Counted from the first letter of the stretch, positions 8,642-18,503 are shown. The stretch: 35,811 bases of DNA from an uncultured bacterium (GCA_913042995.1 CAJWMA010000004.1:1-35811), one strand, 5' to 3'. Made by a program: numbers and translations. Notes: generated from the sequence alone by a model not told the origin.

Positions 8642-9835
8642 ATGATGTCAGAACGTTCCCCTGCCTGCAAAGATCTGGCTGAGCGCGCGCGGAAAAACTA
8701 CCGGGAACAATTCGGCTCCGACCCCGGCATCCTGGCGAGAGCTCCAGGACGACTGGAATTGCTCGGAAACCATACGGACTACAATAACGGCTACATCCTG
8801 TCGGTCGCCCTCGAGTTGGCGGTTGTCCTCGCGGCAGGAAAAGACGAAACCTCTCCCCGCCGTCTCGCCGGCTGGAGCTCCGAACTCAACGAGAGAATCG
8901 ATGCCGGTCTCGAAGAGCCGGCGCCGCTGGCTGGATCATGGATCAACTACCCACTGGGAGTGCTTCGAGAGCTCATGGAGGGCGGCAGACGGCTGCCATC
9001 GATCAACCTTGCGGTAGAAAGCTCACTGCCCAGCGGAGCGGGAGCCTCCTCGTCGGCGGCGCTCGAGCTGGCGACTGCCGAGGCGGTCTACGGGTTGCTG
9101 GGCGGACGGCCGGAGGAGCCCATGGAGATCGCGAAGCTCTGCCGGAGAGCGGAAAATGATTTCGTCGGCGTACCCTGCGGGATCATGGATCAATTCTCGG
9201 CGCTCTTCGGAAGACGCGATCATGTCCTCTTTCTTGACTGCAAGACCCTTGCCTATGAGCGCCTGCCCCTGCGCGGCCCCAGGATCTCCCTCGTCATCGC
9301 CGATTCCGAGGTGCAGCACCAGTTGATCGATGGACAATACGCCAGGCTGCGAGCCCACTGCGAAAGCGCGGCAGGCCAGCTGGCCACGGCTCTGGGACGG
9401 CCCGTGCCGAGCCTCCGGGAGGTGACGATGGAAGAATTTCTTGACTGCCGGGACACCATCGAGCCGGCGGCTCGTCGACGAGCCGAACATGTTCTCCGGG
9501 AAAACGGCCGGGTCCTGGACGGCATCGAGGCTCTGCGAAAGGGTGACAGCGGAAAACTCGGAGAGCTGATGGTCGAGTCCCATGCATCCAGCCGGGATCT
9601 CTTCGGAAATTCCTGCGAAGAGCTCGATTTCCTCGTAGAGGCGGCCTCCGGTCTGCCGGGATTTATCGGCGGAAAGCTGTCAGGGGGAGGCTTCGGCGGG
9701 GCCACTGTCAACCTGGTAGAAGAAAATGCCGCGGCGGAATTCCAGGCCGCACTCGCGGAGAAATGGACCGCCCGCTTTATGAAACCGCTGCGAATATTCG
9801 AAACAAATATCGGCAATGGAGCCCAACTCCTCTAA
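8642..9835 (+). CDS. galK: Galactokinase (GHMP kinase)
   Basis: ARAPGRLELLGNHTDYNNGYILSVALE, SSLPSGAGASSSAALELA, GVPCGIMDQ, SGGGFGGATVNLV; track start 8543 is probably over-extended. Confidence 0.85.
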   Translation: MMSERSPACKDLAERARKNYREQFGSDPGILARAPGRLELLGNHTDYNNGYILSVALELAVVLAAGKDETSPRRLAGWSSELNERIDAGLEEPAPLAGSWINYPLGVLRELMEGGRRLPSINLAVESSLPSGAGASSSAALELATAEAVYGLLGGRPEEPMEIAKLCRRAENDFVGVPCGIMDQFSALFGRRDHVLFLDCKTLAYERLPLRGPRISLVIADSEVQHQLIDGQYARLRAHCESAAGQLATALGRPVPSLREVTMEEFLDCRDTIEPAARRRAEHVLRENGRVLDGIEALRKGDSGKLGELMVESHASSRDLFGNSCEELDFLVEAASGLPGFIGGKLSGGGFGGATVNLVEENAAAEFQAALAEKWTARFMKPLRIFETNIGNGAQLL

Positions 9836-10006
9836 AAACCACTCTGGGTCGGTAGAATTCGAAATTGCATTGCTCCTCTGGAGGTCGGACAATTACCTTC
9901 ATAAAGGGTCCGTTATTGATTTATCCTTAGCTAGCCGGACAGGCTCCGCTTGGGTCCGCTGAAAAAACAACCTGCGGTTTGAACGAAAAGGGCTGGAGGT
10001 CCTCAC

Positions 10007-10954
10007 ATGAGAATGAAGGTAGTCCTGGTTTTTATAGTCTCTATGCTCGGCGCCTGGCAGGCCCAGAGCGCTCAATTCATCCGTGGTGATTCGAACCTCG
10101 ATGGCCAGGTCGACATTTCTGACCCGGTCGCGCTGCTGGGAATTCTCTTCCTCGGCAATGAGGATCCCGGCTGCGCGGATGCGCAGGATGCCAATGACAG
10201 CGGTGAAGCCGACATCTCCGATGCGATCTTTACCCTCGCCTATCTTTTCTCAGGTGGAAGAATGCCGCCGCCGCCCTTCGGTGAATGCGGCTGCGATGAG
10301 ACCGACGATGACGCGCTTGATTGCCAGACAGCCCCCGAGGGTTGCTCTGCGGACCCCTGCGGCATCGTTGAGCCTCCCCAATGCATCGACCAGGAATTTC
10401 TCACCGAGATGATCCGCAGGGAGGTCCCTCCGACCATCTGCATCGCCCCGGATGCCGCGGTCATCGAGGTTACCGACACCATGACGGCCACCGTCTGCCC
10501 TGCGGATGAAGACACCATGTGCGAGGGCGAGCCCGGCTGTCCCGTGGCGGTCACGGAAATCACGGCGGAACTCGACATGGACAACGAGCGCCTGATCGGC
10601 CATATGGAGGGCAATGTCCGGGGCCTCACGATCCGGGTGGACTCCGGCTTCGGCGGGGATACCGACTGCCAGGTCGATATCGATTTTTCCGGTGATATGA
10701 TCGTCCCCTTCGTCACCGGCTTTGATGATGAGGACAACCTGATCCTCGTCGAGATCCTGCCGATCGAATTTGACCGAGACAGCGTCGTGATTGAGCTCGA
10801 CGCCCGGGGAGGTTTTATCTGCAGCCTGCTGGCGGGCTTCCAGGACCTCTTCGTTGAGGACCTGATCGGCCAGCTCGAGATGGCCGCTGGTGACCTGCTC
10901 TTTGGTCTCAATGTCGAGCTCGCCGGGCTTCCCTTCTGCGACCAGGACTTCTAG
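10007..10954 (+). CDS. Secreted protein with two dockerin-type-I-like repeats and an unknown C-terminal region
   Basis: Signal peptide; RGDSNLDGQVDISDPVALLGILFLG and DANDSGEADISDAIFTLAYLFSGG. Confidence 0.75.
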   Translation: MRMKVVLVFIVSMLGAWQAQSAQFIRGDSNLDGQVDISDPVALLGILFLGNEDPGCADAQDANDSGEADISDAIFTLAYLFSGGRMPPPPFGECGCDETDDDALDCQTAPEGCSADPCGIVEPPQCIDQEFLTEMIRREVPPTICIAPDAAVIEVTDTMTATVCPADEDTMCEGEPGCPVAVTEITAELDMDNERLIGHMEGNVRGLTIRVDSGFGGDTDCQVDIDFSGDMIVPFVTGFDDEDNLILVEILPIEFDRDSVVIELDARGGFICSLLAGFQDLFVEDLIGQLEMAAGDLLFGLNVELAGLPFCDQDF

Positions 10955-10966
10955 ACCCGGACGGAG

Positions 10967-11554
10967 TCAGCTGTCTTTTCCGCGCCGCTGACGATCCCGT
11001 GAGTTCTTTGCGCGAACGGAAGAGGCGTTCCTGGCAGCTGAACGTACGCTCTCTAGCGTACGGCGTGTCTCGCGGCCGCCGGCGCCGGGTTTCTTTCTGG
11101 CCAGCTTGAGCACCTGCAGCTTTTCCGACAGCCTGGCACTGCCAAGTGAACGAATCGAGCACCAGGGCTCTTCATCCTGCACATCGACGAGAGACGCTCC
11201 GGTCTCTTCCGGTTTGCCGTTCACGCACAGAAGCTTCAATGCTCCCCGGCCGGCGTTGAAGGTCGCATGGACCGTATCGGCCGGGATGTGGGCGATCTCC
11301 CCGGTCTGGAGAATCCGCACCTCCTCACCAACCCATTGTTCGGCCTTGCCCTGCAGAACGTAGATGATCTCTTCCATCCCCGGATGAAGATGGAAGGGAA
11401 TGCCCTCGGTCCTTGGAACCTCGACCCTTACCATCAACAGGCCATCGGAATCCACCAGGTCAGGACGGCACAGCCAGTCATGAGGTCCCCAGGGATAACG
11501 CTCGACCCGTGTCTCCTCACGCGTCACAAAGTGACTCTTGTTCCTCTTCACCAT
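10967..11554 (-). CDS. Cupin-domain protein
   Basis: GIPFHLHPGMEEIIYVLQGKAEQWVGEEVRILQTGEIAHIPADTVHATFNAG; start at internal ATG 11554. Confidence 0.75.
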   Translation of the reverse strand: MVKRNKSHFVTREETRVERYPWGPHDWLCRPDLVDSDGLLMVRVEVPRTEGIPFHLHPGMEEIIYVLQGKAEQWVGEEVRILQTGEIAHIPADTVHATFNAGRGALKLLCVNGKPEETGASLVDVQDEEPWCSIRSLGSARLSEKLQVLKLARKKPGAGGRETRRTLESVRSAARNASSVRAKNSRDRQRRGKDS

Positions 11555-13097
11555 CTCTCCCCGCTCTCTTCTCTCTCTTTTCTCTCCACCATTCGAAACC
11601 CAGGCAAAGATAGAACAGGCCGAAGCTGATAAGCAGGTCCCTGTCAGCAAACCGTTCCGCCAGGTTTTCGTCCTCAATACGGTACTCGTACCAGAAACCG
11701 AGATAATAGACCATTAAGAAACACGGCAACAGCAGCCAGCTGCGGTACCGGGAAAAGGGGAGCAACGGAATGCACCAGGTGAAATACCAGGGGAAGCCAA
11801 GAGGCCCCAGGAGCAGAAGCGCCGCGAGAGCATGGAAGCAGGAGCCCAGAAAAACCTTCGGCTCTTCATCGGAACGAGACCTCATCGCCAGCAGGATCAC
11901 GATCCCCCCGATCAGCAGAGCGCAGACCGAGCGCGCGATGATTCCCGAGAGTTCAAATCCATAGAGCGCGCCGCCAAGGGTCAGCTCGTACTCCCCGGTG
12001 ACTCCGAAAAACTCGAGGCCCGAGCGCAACACCAGGAAGAAGGCTGCGTGATTCTCCCAATGGAGCGCGAAAATCTTCAGGGCATCACCCCGGCCGCCGG
12101 CTCCCTCTCCCCCGGAGACGGCGGAAAAAAGCAGGACCAGGAGACAGGCGGCGCAGAAAAGCGCTCCGGAACGCAGTCCCAGACGGCGCCATAAAAGGGG
12201 CAGGAGCACCAGGGGGAAAAACTTCAGGCCCGCGGCAACCCCGAGGGCCAGGCCGCCGGAGAAGAGCCTCAGCGCGCCCGGGCTTCGGCCTCGCCCTCCC
12301 CCCGCCGCGGCCACCAGTGCCAGCAGGAGAAAGAAAACCGGCGCGCTGTCCATGTGCCCGGAATTCGAATACTCCTTGAGTACCAGGGGACACCAGGCGT
12401 AGAGCAACAGGAGTCCTCGGGGCAAACGGCAGATTCCCAGCAGGACCGCCAGCAACGCGATATTTCCGATATCGAAAAAGAGCAGCAGAACCTTCATCGC
12501 AAGCACCTGCGAATTCGGCTCCCAGTCGACAGGGACCAGCGTTCCGTGCAAGGCGAAAAGATATTGAAGGAGGGGAGGATAGACCGTCACGTACTCGCTG
12601 TTGTTGACCCTGGCGAGAATCGTCAACAACGACGGGCTCGCCTTCGACAGCTTCGCCTGCGCGACCAGGGAGGCCCCTCCATCGGACGAAGCCTCGAGAA
12701 CCTCCGCGGGACTGTGGAGGTAGGGATCCAGGCCTGCCGCCGTCACCCTCCCATCCCAGATATAGCGATAGATATCATCCTCCTGGACCGGCCGCGAGAA
12801 GAGCAGGAGCAAACGGCACAACAGGGCCAGCAGGAGTACCGGGGTGAGCGGGGGAGGATGTGAAAACGAGCGCAGGGCCGCGAGAAAATAGACGATACCG
12901 GACACGGCCAGCACCGTGACCACCAGGAGAAGCGGACGCTGTTCATAAAGGCGGCCGTGCTCAAAGGTCTCGCTCCAGGAGAGCAGGCTGAGAATCAGGC
13001 AGCAGCCGAGAAGGAGCGCTCCCGGCAGCCAGAGCCGCCAGTCCATCCCGCCTTGTCTTCTCGTTTCATTCGTTACACCGCGCATCAGCTTTTCCAA
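11517..13097 (-). CDS. GT-C-type polyprenol-phosphate-dependent mannosyltransferase-like integral membrane protein
   Basis: Multiple TM segments; EDDIYRYIWDGRVTAAGLDPYLHSP motif. Confidence 0.7.
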   Translation of the reverse strand: MEKLMRGVTNETRRQGGMDWRLWLPGALLLGCCLILSLLSWSETFEHGRLYEQRPLLLVVTVLAVSGIVYFLAALRSFSHPPPLTPVLLLALLCRLLLLFSRPVQEDDIYRYIWDGRVTAAGLDPYLHSPAEVLEASSDGGASLVAQAKLSKASPSLLTILARVNNSEYVTVYPPLLQYLFALHGTLVPVDWEPNSQVLAMKVLLLFFDIGNIALLAVLLGICRLPRGLLLLYAWCPLVLKEYSNSGHMDSAPVFFLLLALVAAAGGGRGRSPGALRLFSGGLALGVAAGLKFFPLVLLPLLWRRLGLRSGALFCAACLLVLLFSAVSGGEGAGGRGDALKIFALHWENHAAFFLVLRSGLEFFGVTGEYELTLGGALYGFELSGIIARSVCALLIGGIVILLAMRSRSDEEPKVFLGSCFHALAALLLLGPLGFPWYFTWCIPLLPFSRYRSWLLLPCFLMVYYLGFWYEYRIEDENLAERFADRDLLISFGLFYLCLGFEWWREKREKRAGRDGEEEQESLCDA

Positions 13098-13258
13098 TAT
13101 TCCGGATGGTCTCCAGATATCGAAGCCTCACCCGGCCGCTTCCAGCAAGAAGAATCCGGCAGGGCTGGAGATTCCAGCCCCTGGCTGGCATACTGCCCAG
13201 CCAGGCAGGCCGTTGCTGAGCCTGTATCCCTCCGCGATCCTGACCAGGAGTAACCCGA

Positions 13259-14050
13259 ATGAACAACCCCCTCAAATCCGCGCTCTCAAGGGGCGAGGTC
13301 CAGGTTGGAAGCTGGCTGAACCTGTGCAGCCCCTTCGCGGCGCGCTTTCTCGCCCGGGCGGGTTTCAAGTGGCTGACCGTCGATATCGAACACAGCCCGG
13401 TGAACTGGGAGACGGCGGCCCAGATGTTCGGAGTCATCGCGGAGGCCGGCATCGTCCCGCTGGCCAGGGTCCCCTCCAATTCGCATGAAAACATCAAGCG
13501 CTGCCTCGACAACGGGGCCTTCGGCATCGTCGTGCCGATGGTCAATACCGCGGAGGAGGCGCGGGCAGCGGTGGCAGCCACGCGATACCACCCAGTCGGA
13601 AACCGCAGCGTCGGGGGGAGCCTCCATTGCCTGAACTTCGGCGTACCCGCCCCGGAATACTACGCCGAGGCCAGCAACGAGATCTTTGTCGCTGTCCAGA
13701 CCGAGCACATCGAGGCGGTCGAAAACGCCGAGGAAATCTGCGCGGTAGAGGGTGTCGATGCCATCTTCGTCGGGCCGAACGACCTGCTGCAGTCCATGGA
13801 AAAAACTCCCGGCATGGAATCCGATGACAAGGAGTTCGTCGAAGCCATGGACCACCTGCGAGAGACCGCCCTCAAACACGGTGTTGCCCCCGGGCTCCAC
13901 ACCCTTCTTCCCGAACAGCTCCGCCGCAGGATCGATGAGGGCTGGACCTTCCTTGCGCTCGGAAGCGACGTCGCGCTGATGCTCCAGGGAGCGAAGAGCT
14001 CTCTCAGGGAGGCCGGCATCGGGGAAGGCGGAGAATCGACCCGCTATTGA
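13259..14050 (+). CDS. HpcH/HpaI aldolase family protein
   Basis: GSWLNLCSPFAARFLARAGFKWLTVDIEHSPVNWE, PLARVPSNSHENIKRCLDNGAFGIVVPMVNTAEEA, AIFVGPNDLLQS. Confidence 0.85.
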   Translation: MNNPLKSALSRGEVQVGSWLNLCSPFAARFLARAGFKWLTVDIEHSPVNWETAAQMFGVIAEAGIVPLARVPSNSHENIKRCLDNGAFGIVVPMVNTAEEARAAVAATRYHPVGNRSVGGSLHCLNFGVPAPEYYAEASNEIFVAVQTEHIEAVENAEEICAVEGVDAIFVGPNDLLQSMEKTPGMESDDKEFVEAMDHLRETALKHGVAPGLHTLLPEQLRRRIDEGWTFLALGSDVALMLQGAKSSLREAGIGEGGESTRY

Positions 14051-14637
14051 CCGGTTTGCGGGGAGGCTGAGTCGGAGGAGGCGCCCTTCCTCCAATGGGT
14101 TTCCGGTTTTCCCTCGGCCCGGTTCTGCCTCCGGGCAAGCACGAAGAGCAGGTCCGAGAGCCTGTTGAGATAGGGAATCACCCGCGGGCCGATCGCCTCA
14201 TCTCTGCGGAGAGCGACGGCCGCGCGCTCCGCACGGCGGCAGACCGTGCGCGCCAGGTGCAGGGTCGCGGCGCCCGCCGCCCCCCCCGGCAGGATAAACT
14301 CCTCCAGCGGGCCCAGCTCCCGCTGCAACGTGTCGATCTTATCCCCCAGGCGATCGACCTGGACTCCCTCGATCCGGCAGGCGCCCTCGGCCGGCTTATC
14401 AGTCTCCAGGACGGCAAGATCCGCGCCAAGATCGAAGAGATCATTCTGAACCAGGCCCAGCTCTTCGGCGACATCCTCGGCAAGCTCTCCGGCGAGAGCC
14501 AGGCCAATGAGAGCGTTCAATTCATCGACTCCGCCGAGGGCCTCGATTCGCAGCGAGTCCTTCGACACCACCTGGCCGCCTCCCAGGCCCGTGTCTCCCC
14601 CATCGCCATCGCCGGTGGTAACGCTGGTGATCCTCAT
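14044..14637 (-). CDS. Cob(I)alamin adenosyltransferase, PduO type
   Basis: TGDGDGGDTGLGGG, EALGGVDELNALIG, ILPGGAAGAATLHLARTVCRRAERA, PYLNRLSDLLFVLAR; ATG at 14637. Confidence 0.85.
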   Translation of the reverse strand: MRITSVTTGDGDGGDTGLGGGQVVSKDSLRIEALGGVDELNALIGLALAGELAEDVAEELGLVQNDLFDLGADLAVLETDKPAEGACRIEGVQVDRLGDKIDTLQRELGPLEEFILPGGAAGAATLHLARTVCRRAERAAVALRRDEAIGPRVIPYLNRLSDLLFVLARRQNRAEGKPETHWRKGASSDSASPQTGQ

Positions 14638-14656
14638 AGCTCGCTCAGGCTCCTCC

Positions 14657-15826
14657 TCAGGATGACTCGAGCTCGTCCCAGGTAACCCGGCCATCGCTCT
14701 CCAGGGCCCGGGCGCAGAGAAGGGCTGAGAGGGTCGCGCGGTAGGCCACCTCGATGTCGGCCTCAGGCCTCTTCCCATCGAGCAGGCTCTCGAGAAAGGA
14801 TGCCATCGCCAGGCTGGTCTCATTGCCGCGGGTCCGGCACAGCTCGCGGCTCTTGCCGGAAGCATCCCAGGCCATGGCGTTGGAGATGTCGACGCCGGCG
14901 TTCTCGCAGAAAACCAGCTCGTAGGCGCCGGAAAAGCGTCGATCGGGAATCGAGAAGTTCATGTGACTGAGCTGTACCTTGGCGCCGCCGGGATATTCCA
15001 GGATAGCTCCATAATGATCCATGGTGTTCTGCAGGGGAGCGGAGGCACCGGAATGGTTCAAGCCGCCAAGAGCCACCGCCGCCACCGGAGTGGAGGAGAA
15101 GACCCAGTTGAAGACATCGAATTGATGGGTTCCCTGCTCGAGGGCCAGGCCGCCTGATTTCTCCTGGCGGAAGAGCCAGGGTTTGTTCTTTCGCGAGCTG
15201 GCAACCCCATGCCACTGGGCCCGCACGAAGAGAATTCTTCCGGGCTCGCCGCCCTGCACATACCGGATACTCTCTCGGTAGCGCGGATTGTAGCGCCGCT
15301 GGAGACCGCATTGATAGAGCTGGCCGCGCCCCTCGGCATCCGCGCAGGCGCGCCGCAGCTGCCGGCACTCCTCGACAGTGAGCCCCAGGGGCTTCTCGCA
15401 GTAGACATGCCTCCCGGCGGCAAGCGCCGTCAGGGTATGGGGAAGATGCTGGTACGCGGGGGTCGAGATGACCACCGCGTCGACATCCCTGCAATCAAGC
15501 AGGGCCCTGTAATTCGTAAAACCTCTTGGCCCCGCCCCGGAACCTTCCCCCCCCCTGGCGATCTGAAGAGAGCGCTTGAGCCTGGAGGGATCTACATCGC
15601 AGAGCGCGGTAACCCGGGCATTGGCGGAAGCGAGAGCGGCGCCCAGGAGCTGTCGGCCCCGGTCACCAAGACCGATGAAGCCCAGGCGAACCTCGGCCTC
15701 AGAGCAGGAAGAATCCGCCGCTCGGGTCGCACGAAGCCCCATCGAGGCTCCCGCAACACCGGCGGAATGAACGAGAAACTGCCGGCGTGAGAGATCTGAG
15801 TTGTTTTTCTGCTTGTCGCTATTCAT
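14657..15826 (-). CDS. Gfo/Idh/MocA family oxidoreductase with Tat-like signal
   Basis: SRRQFLVHSAGVAGA; GFIGLGDRGRQLLGAAL; YCEKPLGLTVEECRQL. Confidence 0.85.
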   Translation of the reverse strand: MNSDKQKNNSDLSRRQFLVHSAGVAGASMGLRATRAADSSCSEAEVRLGFIGLGDRGRQLLGAALASANARVTALCDVDPSRLKRSLQIARGGEGSGAGPRGFTNYRALLDCRDVDAVVISTPAYQHLPHTLTALAAGRHVYCEKPLGLTVEECRQLRRACADAEGRGQLYQCGLQRRYNPRYRESIRYVQGGEPGRILFVRAQWHGVASSRKNKPWLFRQEKSGGLALEQGTHQFDVFNWVFSSTPVAAVALGGLNHSGASAPLQNTMDHYGAILEYPGGAKVQLSHMNFSIPDRRFSGAYELVFCENAGVDISNAMAWDASGKSRELCRTRGNETSLAMASFLESLLDGKRPEADIEVAYRATLSALLCARALESDGRVTWDELESS

Positions 15827-15995
15827 TTGTCGTAACCGTCAAGATACGAACTATCGTTTGTACACTTTGCGCAGGCCAAAGGCAACGCAGATGGACGGTC
15901 CCGCCCGATGCCATAGAATCGCAAACAGCTATAAAATAAGCCCAGCACGCTCCAGAGGGCCTCCTGCGAGGTCAGGCCGTTTTCTGAGGCAGATG

Positions 15996-16025
15996 AAAAG
16001 AACACCCTACTTTCCGTTCTTTTCG
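15996..16025. terminator. 9-bp perfect inverted repeat downstream of the glycine oxidase-like gene, possible terminator
   Basis: GAAAAGAAC (15996-16004) / GTTCTTTTC (16017-16025), 12-nt loop; no clear U-tract. Confidence 0.35.
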
Positions 16026-16098
16026 AGCCATCGGGAGCAGAGAGGAGAACCTGCGGACTACCCGCCCGAAGACCATGGATCAATCTTCCACGATTCGA

Positions 16099-17202
16099 TC
16101 AGCCGCCCAGCAGAGCGAAGCTCTTGTCAATCTCTCCGTCTCCAATCATGGCATCACAGAGGATCCGCGCCGTCGCCGGAGCCTGGATGATGCCGGTCTT
16201 GAAATTGCCCGCGGCGATCCAGAGATTTTCGAGTCCGGGCCACCTGCCGATGAAGGGGCCGCCCAGGCGCATCGCCTTCGGCCGCAGGCCGGCCCATTGC
16301 CTGCTGACCATCTCTTCGGTCGCCGCAGGGAGAATCGTCCGCGCGGCGACCAGCAACTCGGCGAGACCATGCGGCGTGGTCGACTCATCGTAGCCCGCCT
16401 CCTCGACCGTGCTGCCGACCCAGGTCCTGCCTCCCGGTTTCGGAACCAGGTAGTAGGCGTTCCCGGAGCCGGCCAGGGCGAAGTGCACAACGCAGCCTGG
16501 CGGCGGAAGCTCCAGCTCGATCGCCTGGCCCCGCACCGGCCCCACATCCACCCGGCGCGAGCCGAGCGACTCGACGGCGCGCGGAGTCCAGCAGCCGGCG
16601 GCGACAACCACCTGCGACCGCGGCCCCAGGCGGGACGACCAGGGCTCGGGCAGGACCGCCCGGCCTGACTCTTCAGACAACTCCAGCCGGCCCGTCTCCT
16701 CTACCAGTTCGACACCAAGCCGCAGACAGGATGAACGCAGGGCCGCCAGCAGGGCGGCAGGATCGATGACGGCCTCACGGTCGAGCTCGAGACCGAACGC
16801 CTCTTCGCCGCCGTAGCCGGGAATGAGCTCCTCGATCCTGTCGCGGCCGCGCCAGGACGCCTCCACCCCGGAATTCTTCCAGAAGGTCAGCTCTCTTTCC
16901 GGATCGGTCGGCAGCTCATGGCGAAGGTGGATACAACCGCAGGGGCGGTAGCCCGTATCGATACCCGTCTCCTCGAGCAGCTCGGCCGCGATCGTTCCAT
17001 AGGAGTCGCCTCCCTCTCGCGAAAGCCGCGAAAAAGCGGACTGTGAGAGCCTGGGAGCCTGCAGGACCCCGACAGCGGAACCGCTCGCGCCGGCGCCCAA
17101 CTGGCGGGCCTCAAAAAGGGTCACCCTCCAGCCCTCGCGGGCCAGCCGGCGCGCCGTGAAAAGCCCTACAACTCCTCCACCCAGAATCGCGACATCATTC
17201 AT
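16099..17202 (-). CDS. FAD-dependent oxidoreductase (DAO family; glycine oxidase ThiO-like)
   Basis: MNDVAILGGGVVGLFTARRLAREGWRVTLFEA Rossmann motif; C-terminal WAGLRPKAMRLGGPFIGRWPGLENLWIAAGNFKTGIIQAPATA. Confidence 0.8.
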   Translation of the reverse strand: MNDVAILGGGVVGLFTARRLAREGWRVTLFEARQLGAGASGSAVGVLQAPRLSQSAFSRLSREGGDSYGTIAAELLEETGIDTGYRPCGCIHLRHELPTDPERELTFWKNSGVEASWRGRDRIEELIPGYGGEEAFGLELDREAVIDPAALLAALRSSCLRLGVELVEETGRLELSEESGRAVLPEPWSSRLGPRSQVVVAAGCWTPRAVESLGSRRVDVGPVRGQAIELELPPPGCVVHFALAGSGNAYYLVPKPGGRTWVGSTVEEAGYDESTTPHGLAELLVAARTILPAATEEMVSRQWAGLRPKAMRLGGPFIGRWPGLENLWIAAGNFKTGIIQAPATARILCDAMIGDGEIDKSFALLGG

Positions 17203-17392
17203 GAAAACAGTACCTGGTCCCTGATTGTCTACCCTGTTGAGACTAACCGAAACGACCGCCGGGAGCATCCCCCCCGAATCCGGCGGCAGAGAATACCGGA
17301 TGCCTGGCTGGCGAGAATATGCTGTGTCCTCCCCGCGGCGGAGCTTATGATCCGGCTACAGGTCTCTCGCGGCTTCCGTCTGCCTGAGAGCC

Positions 17393-18493
17393 ATGGCCCC
17401 CGAACCCTTCATGGTAACTTCGATGCTGCGAGACATACGCTCCCTGCTCCCGCTGGTTTTCTTTACCGCGCTGCTGGCGGCCAGTCCCGGCTGGGGCCAG
17501 GACGCGAAAAAGATCGCCGAGATTCTTCGCAAGGCAGCCGAGACGAAGGAAGAAACGGGCCTGAAAACTCCCTCGAAGACCCGGCAGGAGGAAGAAGAGA
17601 GGCTCCCCATCTTTCTCCTGCGTGACCGGGCGAGGATCCCGGCCCGGCCCGCATTCGAAACGATCAGCGTACGCACCCGCTACGGCATCCTCAAAATTCC
17701 CCGGGAGCAGCTCATCTCCGTACGCTTCGCCCCCCGTATCGATCCCGACCTGGAGAAAAAAACAGCCGCCCTCGTTGAGCGGCTCGGCTCGAGCGCCTCC
17801 CCCGGGAGAGAGGCCGCCGCCGATGCCCTGGTCAATCTTGGCGAGCCAGCCCTGGCCGCCCTCAAGCGGCTAGCTCCGGAAGCCGGAGAGGAGGTCCGCC
17901 TTGAGATCCTGCAGGTCGTCTCCAGGATCGAAAAGACCGGCAAAAGAAAGAGCCGCGGCGCGGGCAAATACAACGGCGCCATGGACGAAATCCATACTGA
18001 ATTGATGACCTTCAGGGGAGAGATCCTGACCGAAGGCTTTCCGCTCAAGACCCGCTATGGAGAGCTTCTCATCAAGGCCGTGGACCTGGAGTCCATCCGC
18101 TTCAAAGCAGATGGGCGAACTAACCGCGTCATCCATGTCGCTCCCAGCTTCCAACCCTCTGGAGCCTGGCTCGATACCAGGATGGATGTCGGCAAGAACA
18201 AGCTGCTCACTATCAAATCCAGCGGCGAGACCTCGATAGGGAGCTGGAACCTGACCGCCGACCCGGACGGAACCAATCGCTACTCCACCTTCAAATCAAA
18301 CCAGGGATTTCCCATGCTCTCGCTGGTAGGAAAGATCGGCAAGAGCGGCAAGCCCTTCAAGGCCGGCAAGAAATATCGCCTTCGGTCCCGGACCGCCGGC
18401 AGGCTGTACCTCGCGATCCAACCATTCGATTACGAGCCTGCGGGTGTCGATGGGCAATACCGATCCGTGATAACGATCACGGACGGCCCCTGA
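17393..18493 (+). CDS. Secreted hypothetical protein with duplicated 'TRYGxLxI' motif
   Basis: Signal-like N-terminus; repeated motif VRTRYGILKIPREQLISVRF / LKTRYGELLIKAVDLESIRF. Confidence 0.65.
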   Translation: MAPEPFMVTSMLRDIRSLLPLVFFTALLAASPGWGQDAKKIAEILRKAAETKEETGLKTPSKTRQEEEERLPIFLLRDRARIPARPAFETISVRTRYGILKIPREQLISVRFAPRIDPDLEKKTAALVERLGSSASPGREAAADALVNLGEPALAALKRLAPEAGEEVRLEILQVVSRIEKTGKRKSRGAGKYNGAMDEIHTELMTFRGEILTEGFPLKTRYGELLIKAVDLESIRFKADGRTNRVIHVAPSFQPSGAWLDTRMDVGKNKLLTIKSSGETSIGSWNLTADPDGTNRYSTFKSNQGFPMLSLVGKIGKSGKPFKAGKKYRLRSRTAGRLYLAIQPFDYEPAGVDGQYRSVITITDGP

Positions 18494-18503
18494 AAAGAAC
18501 GGC

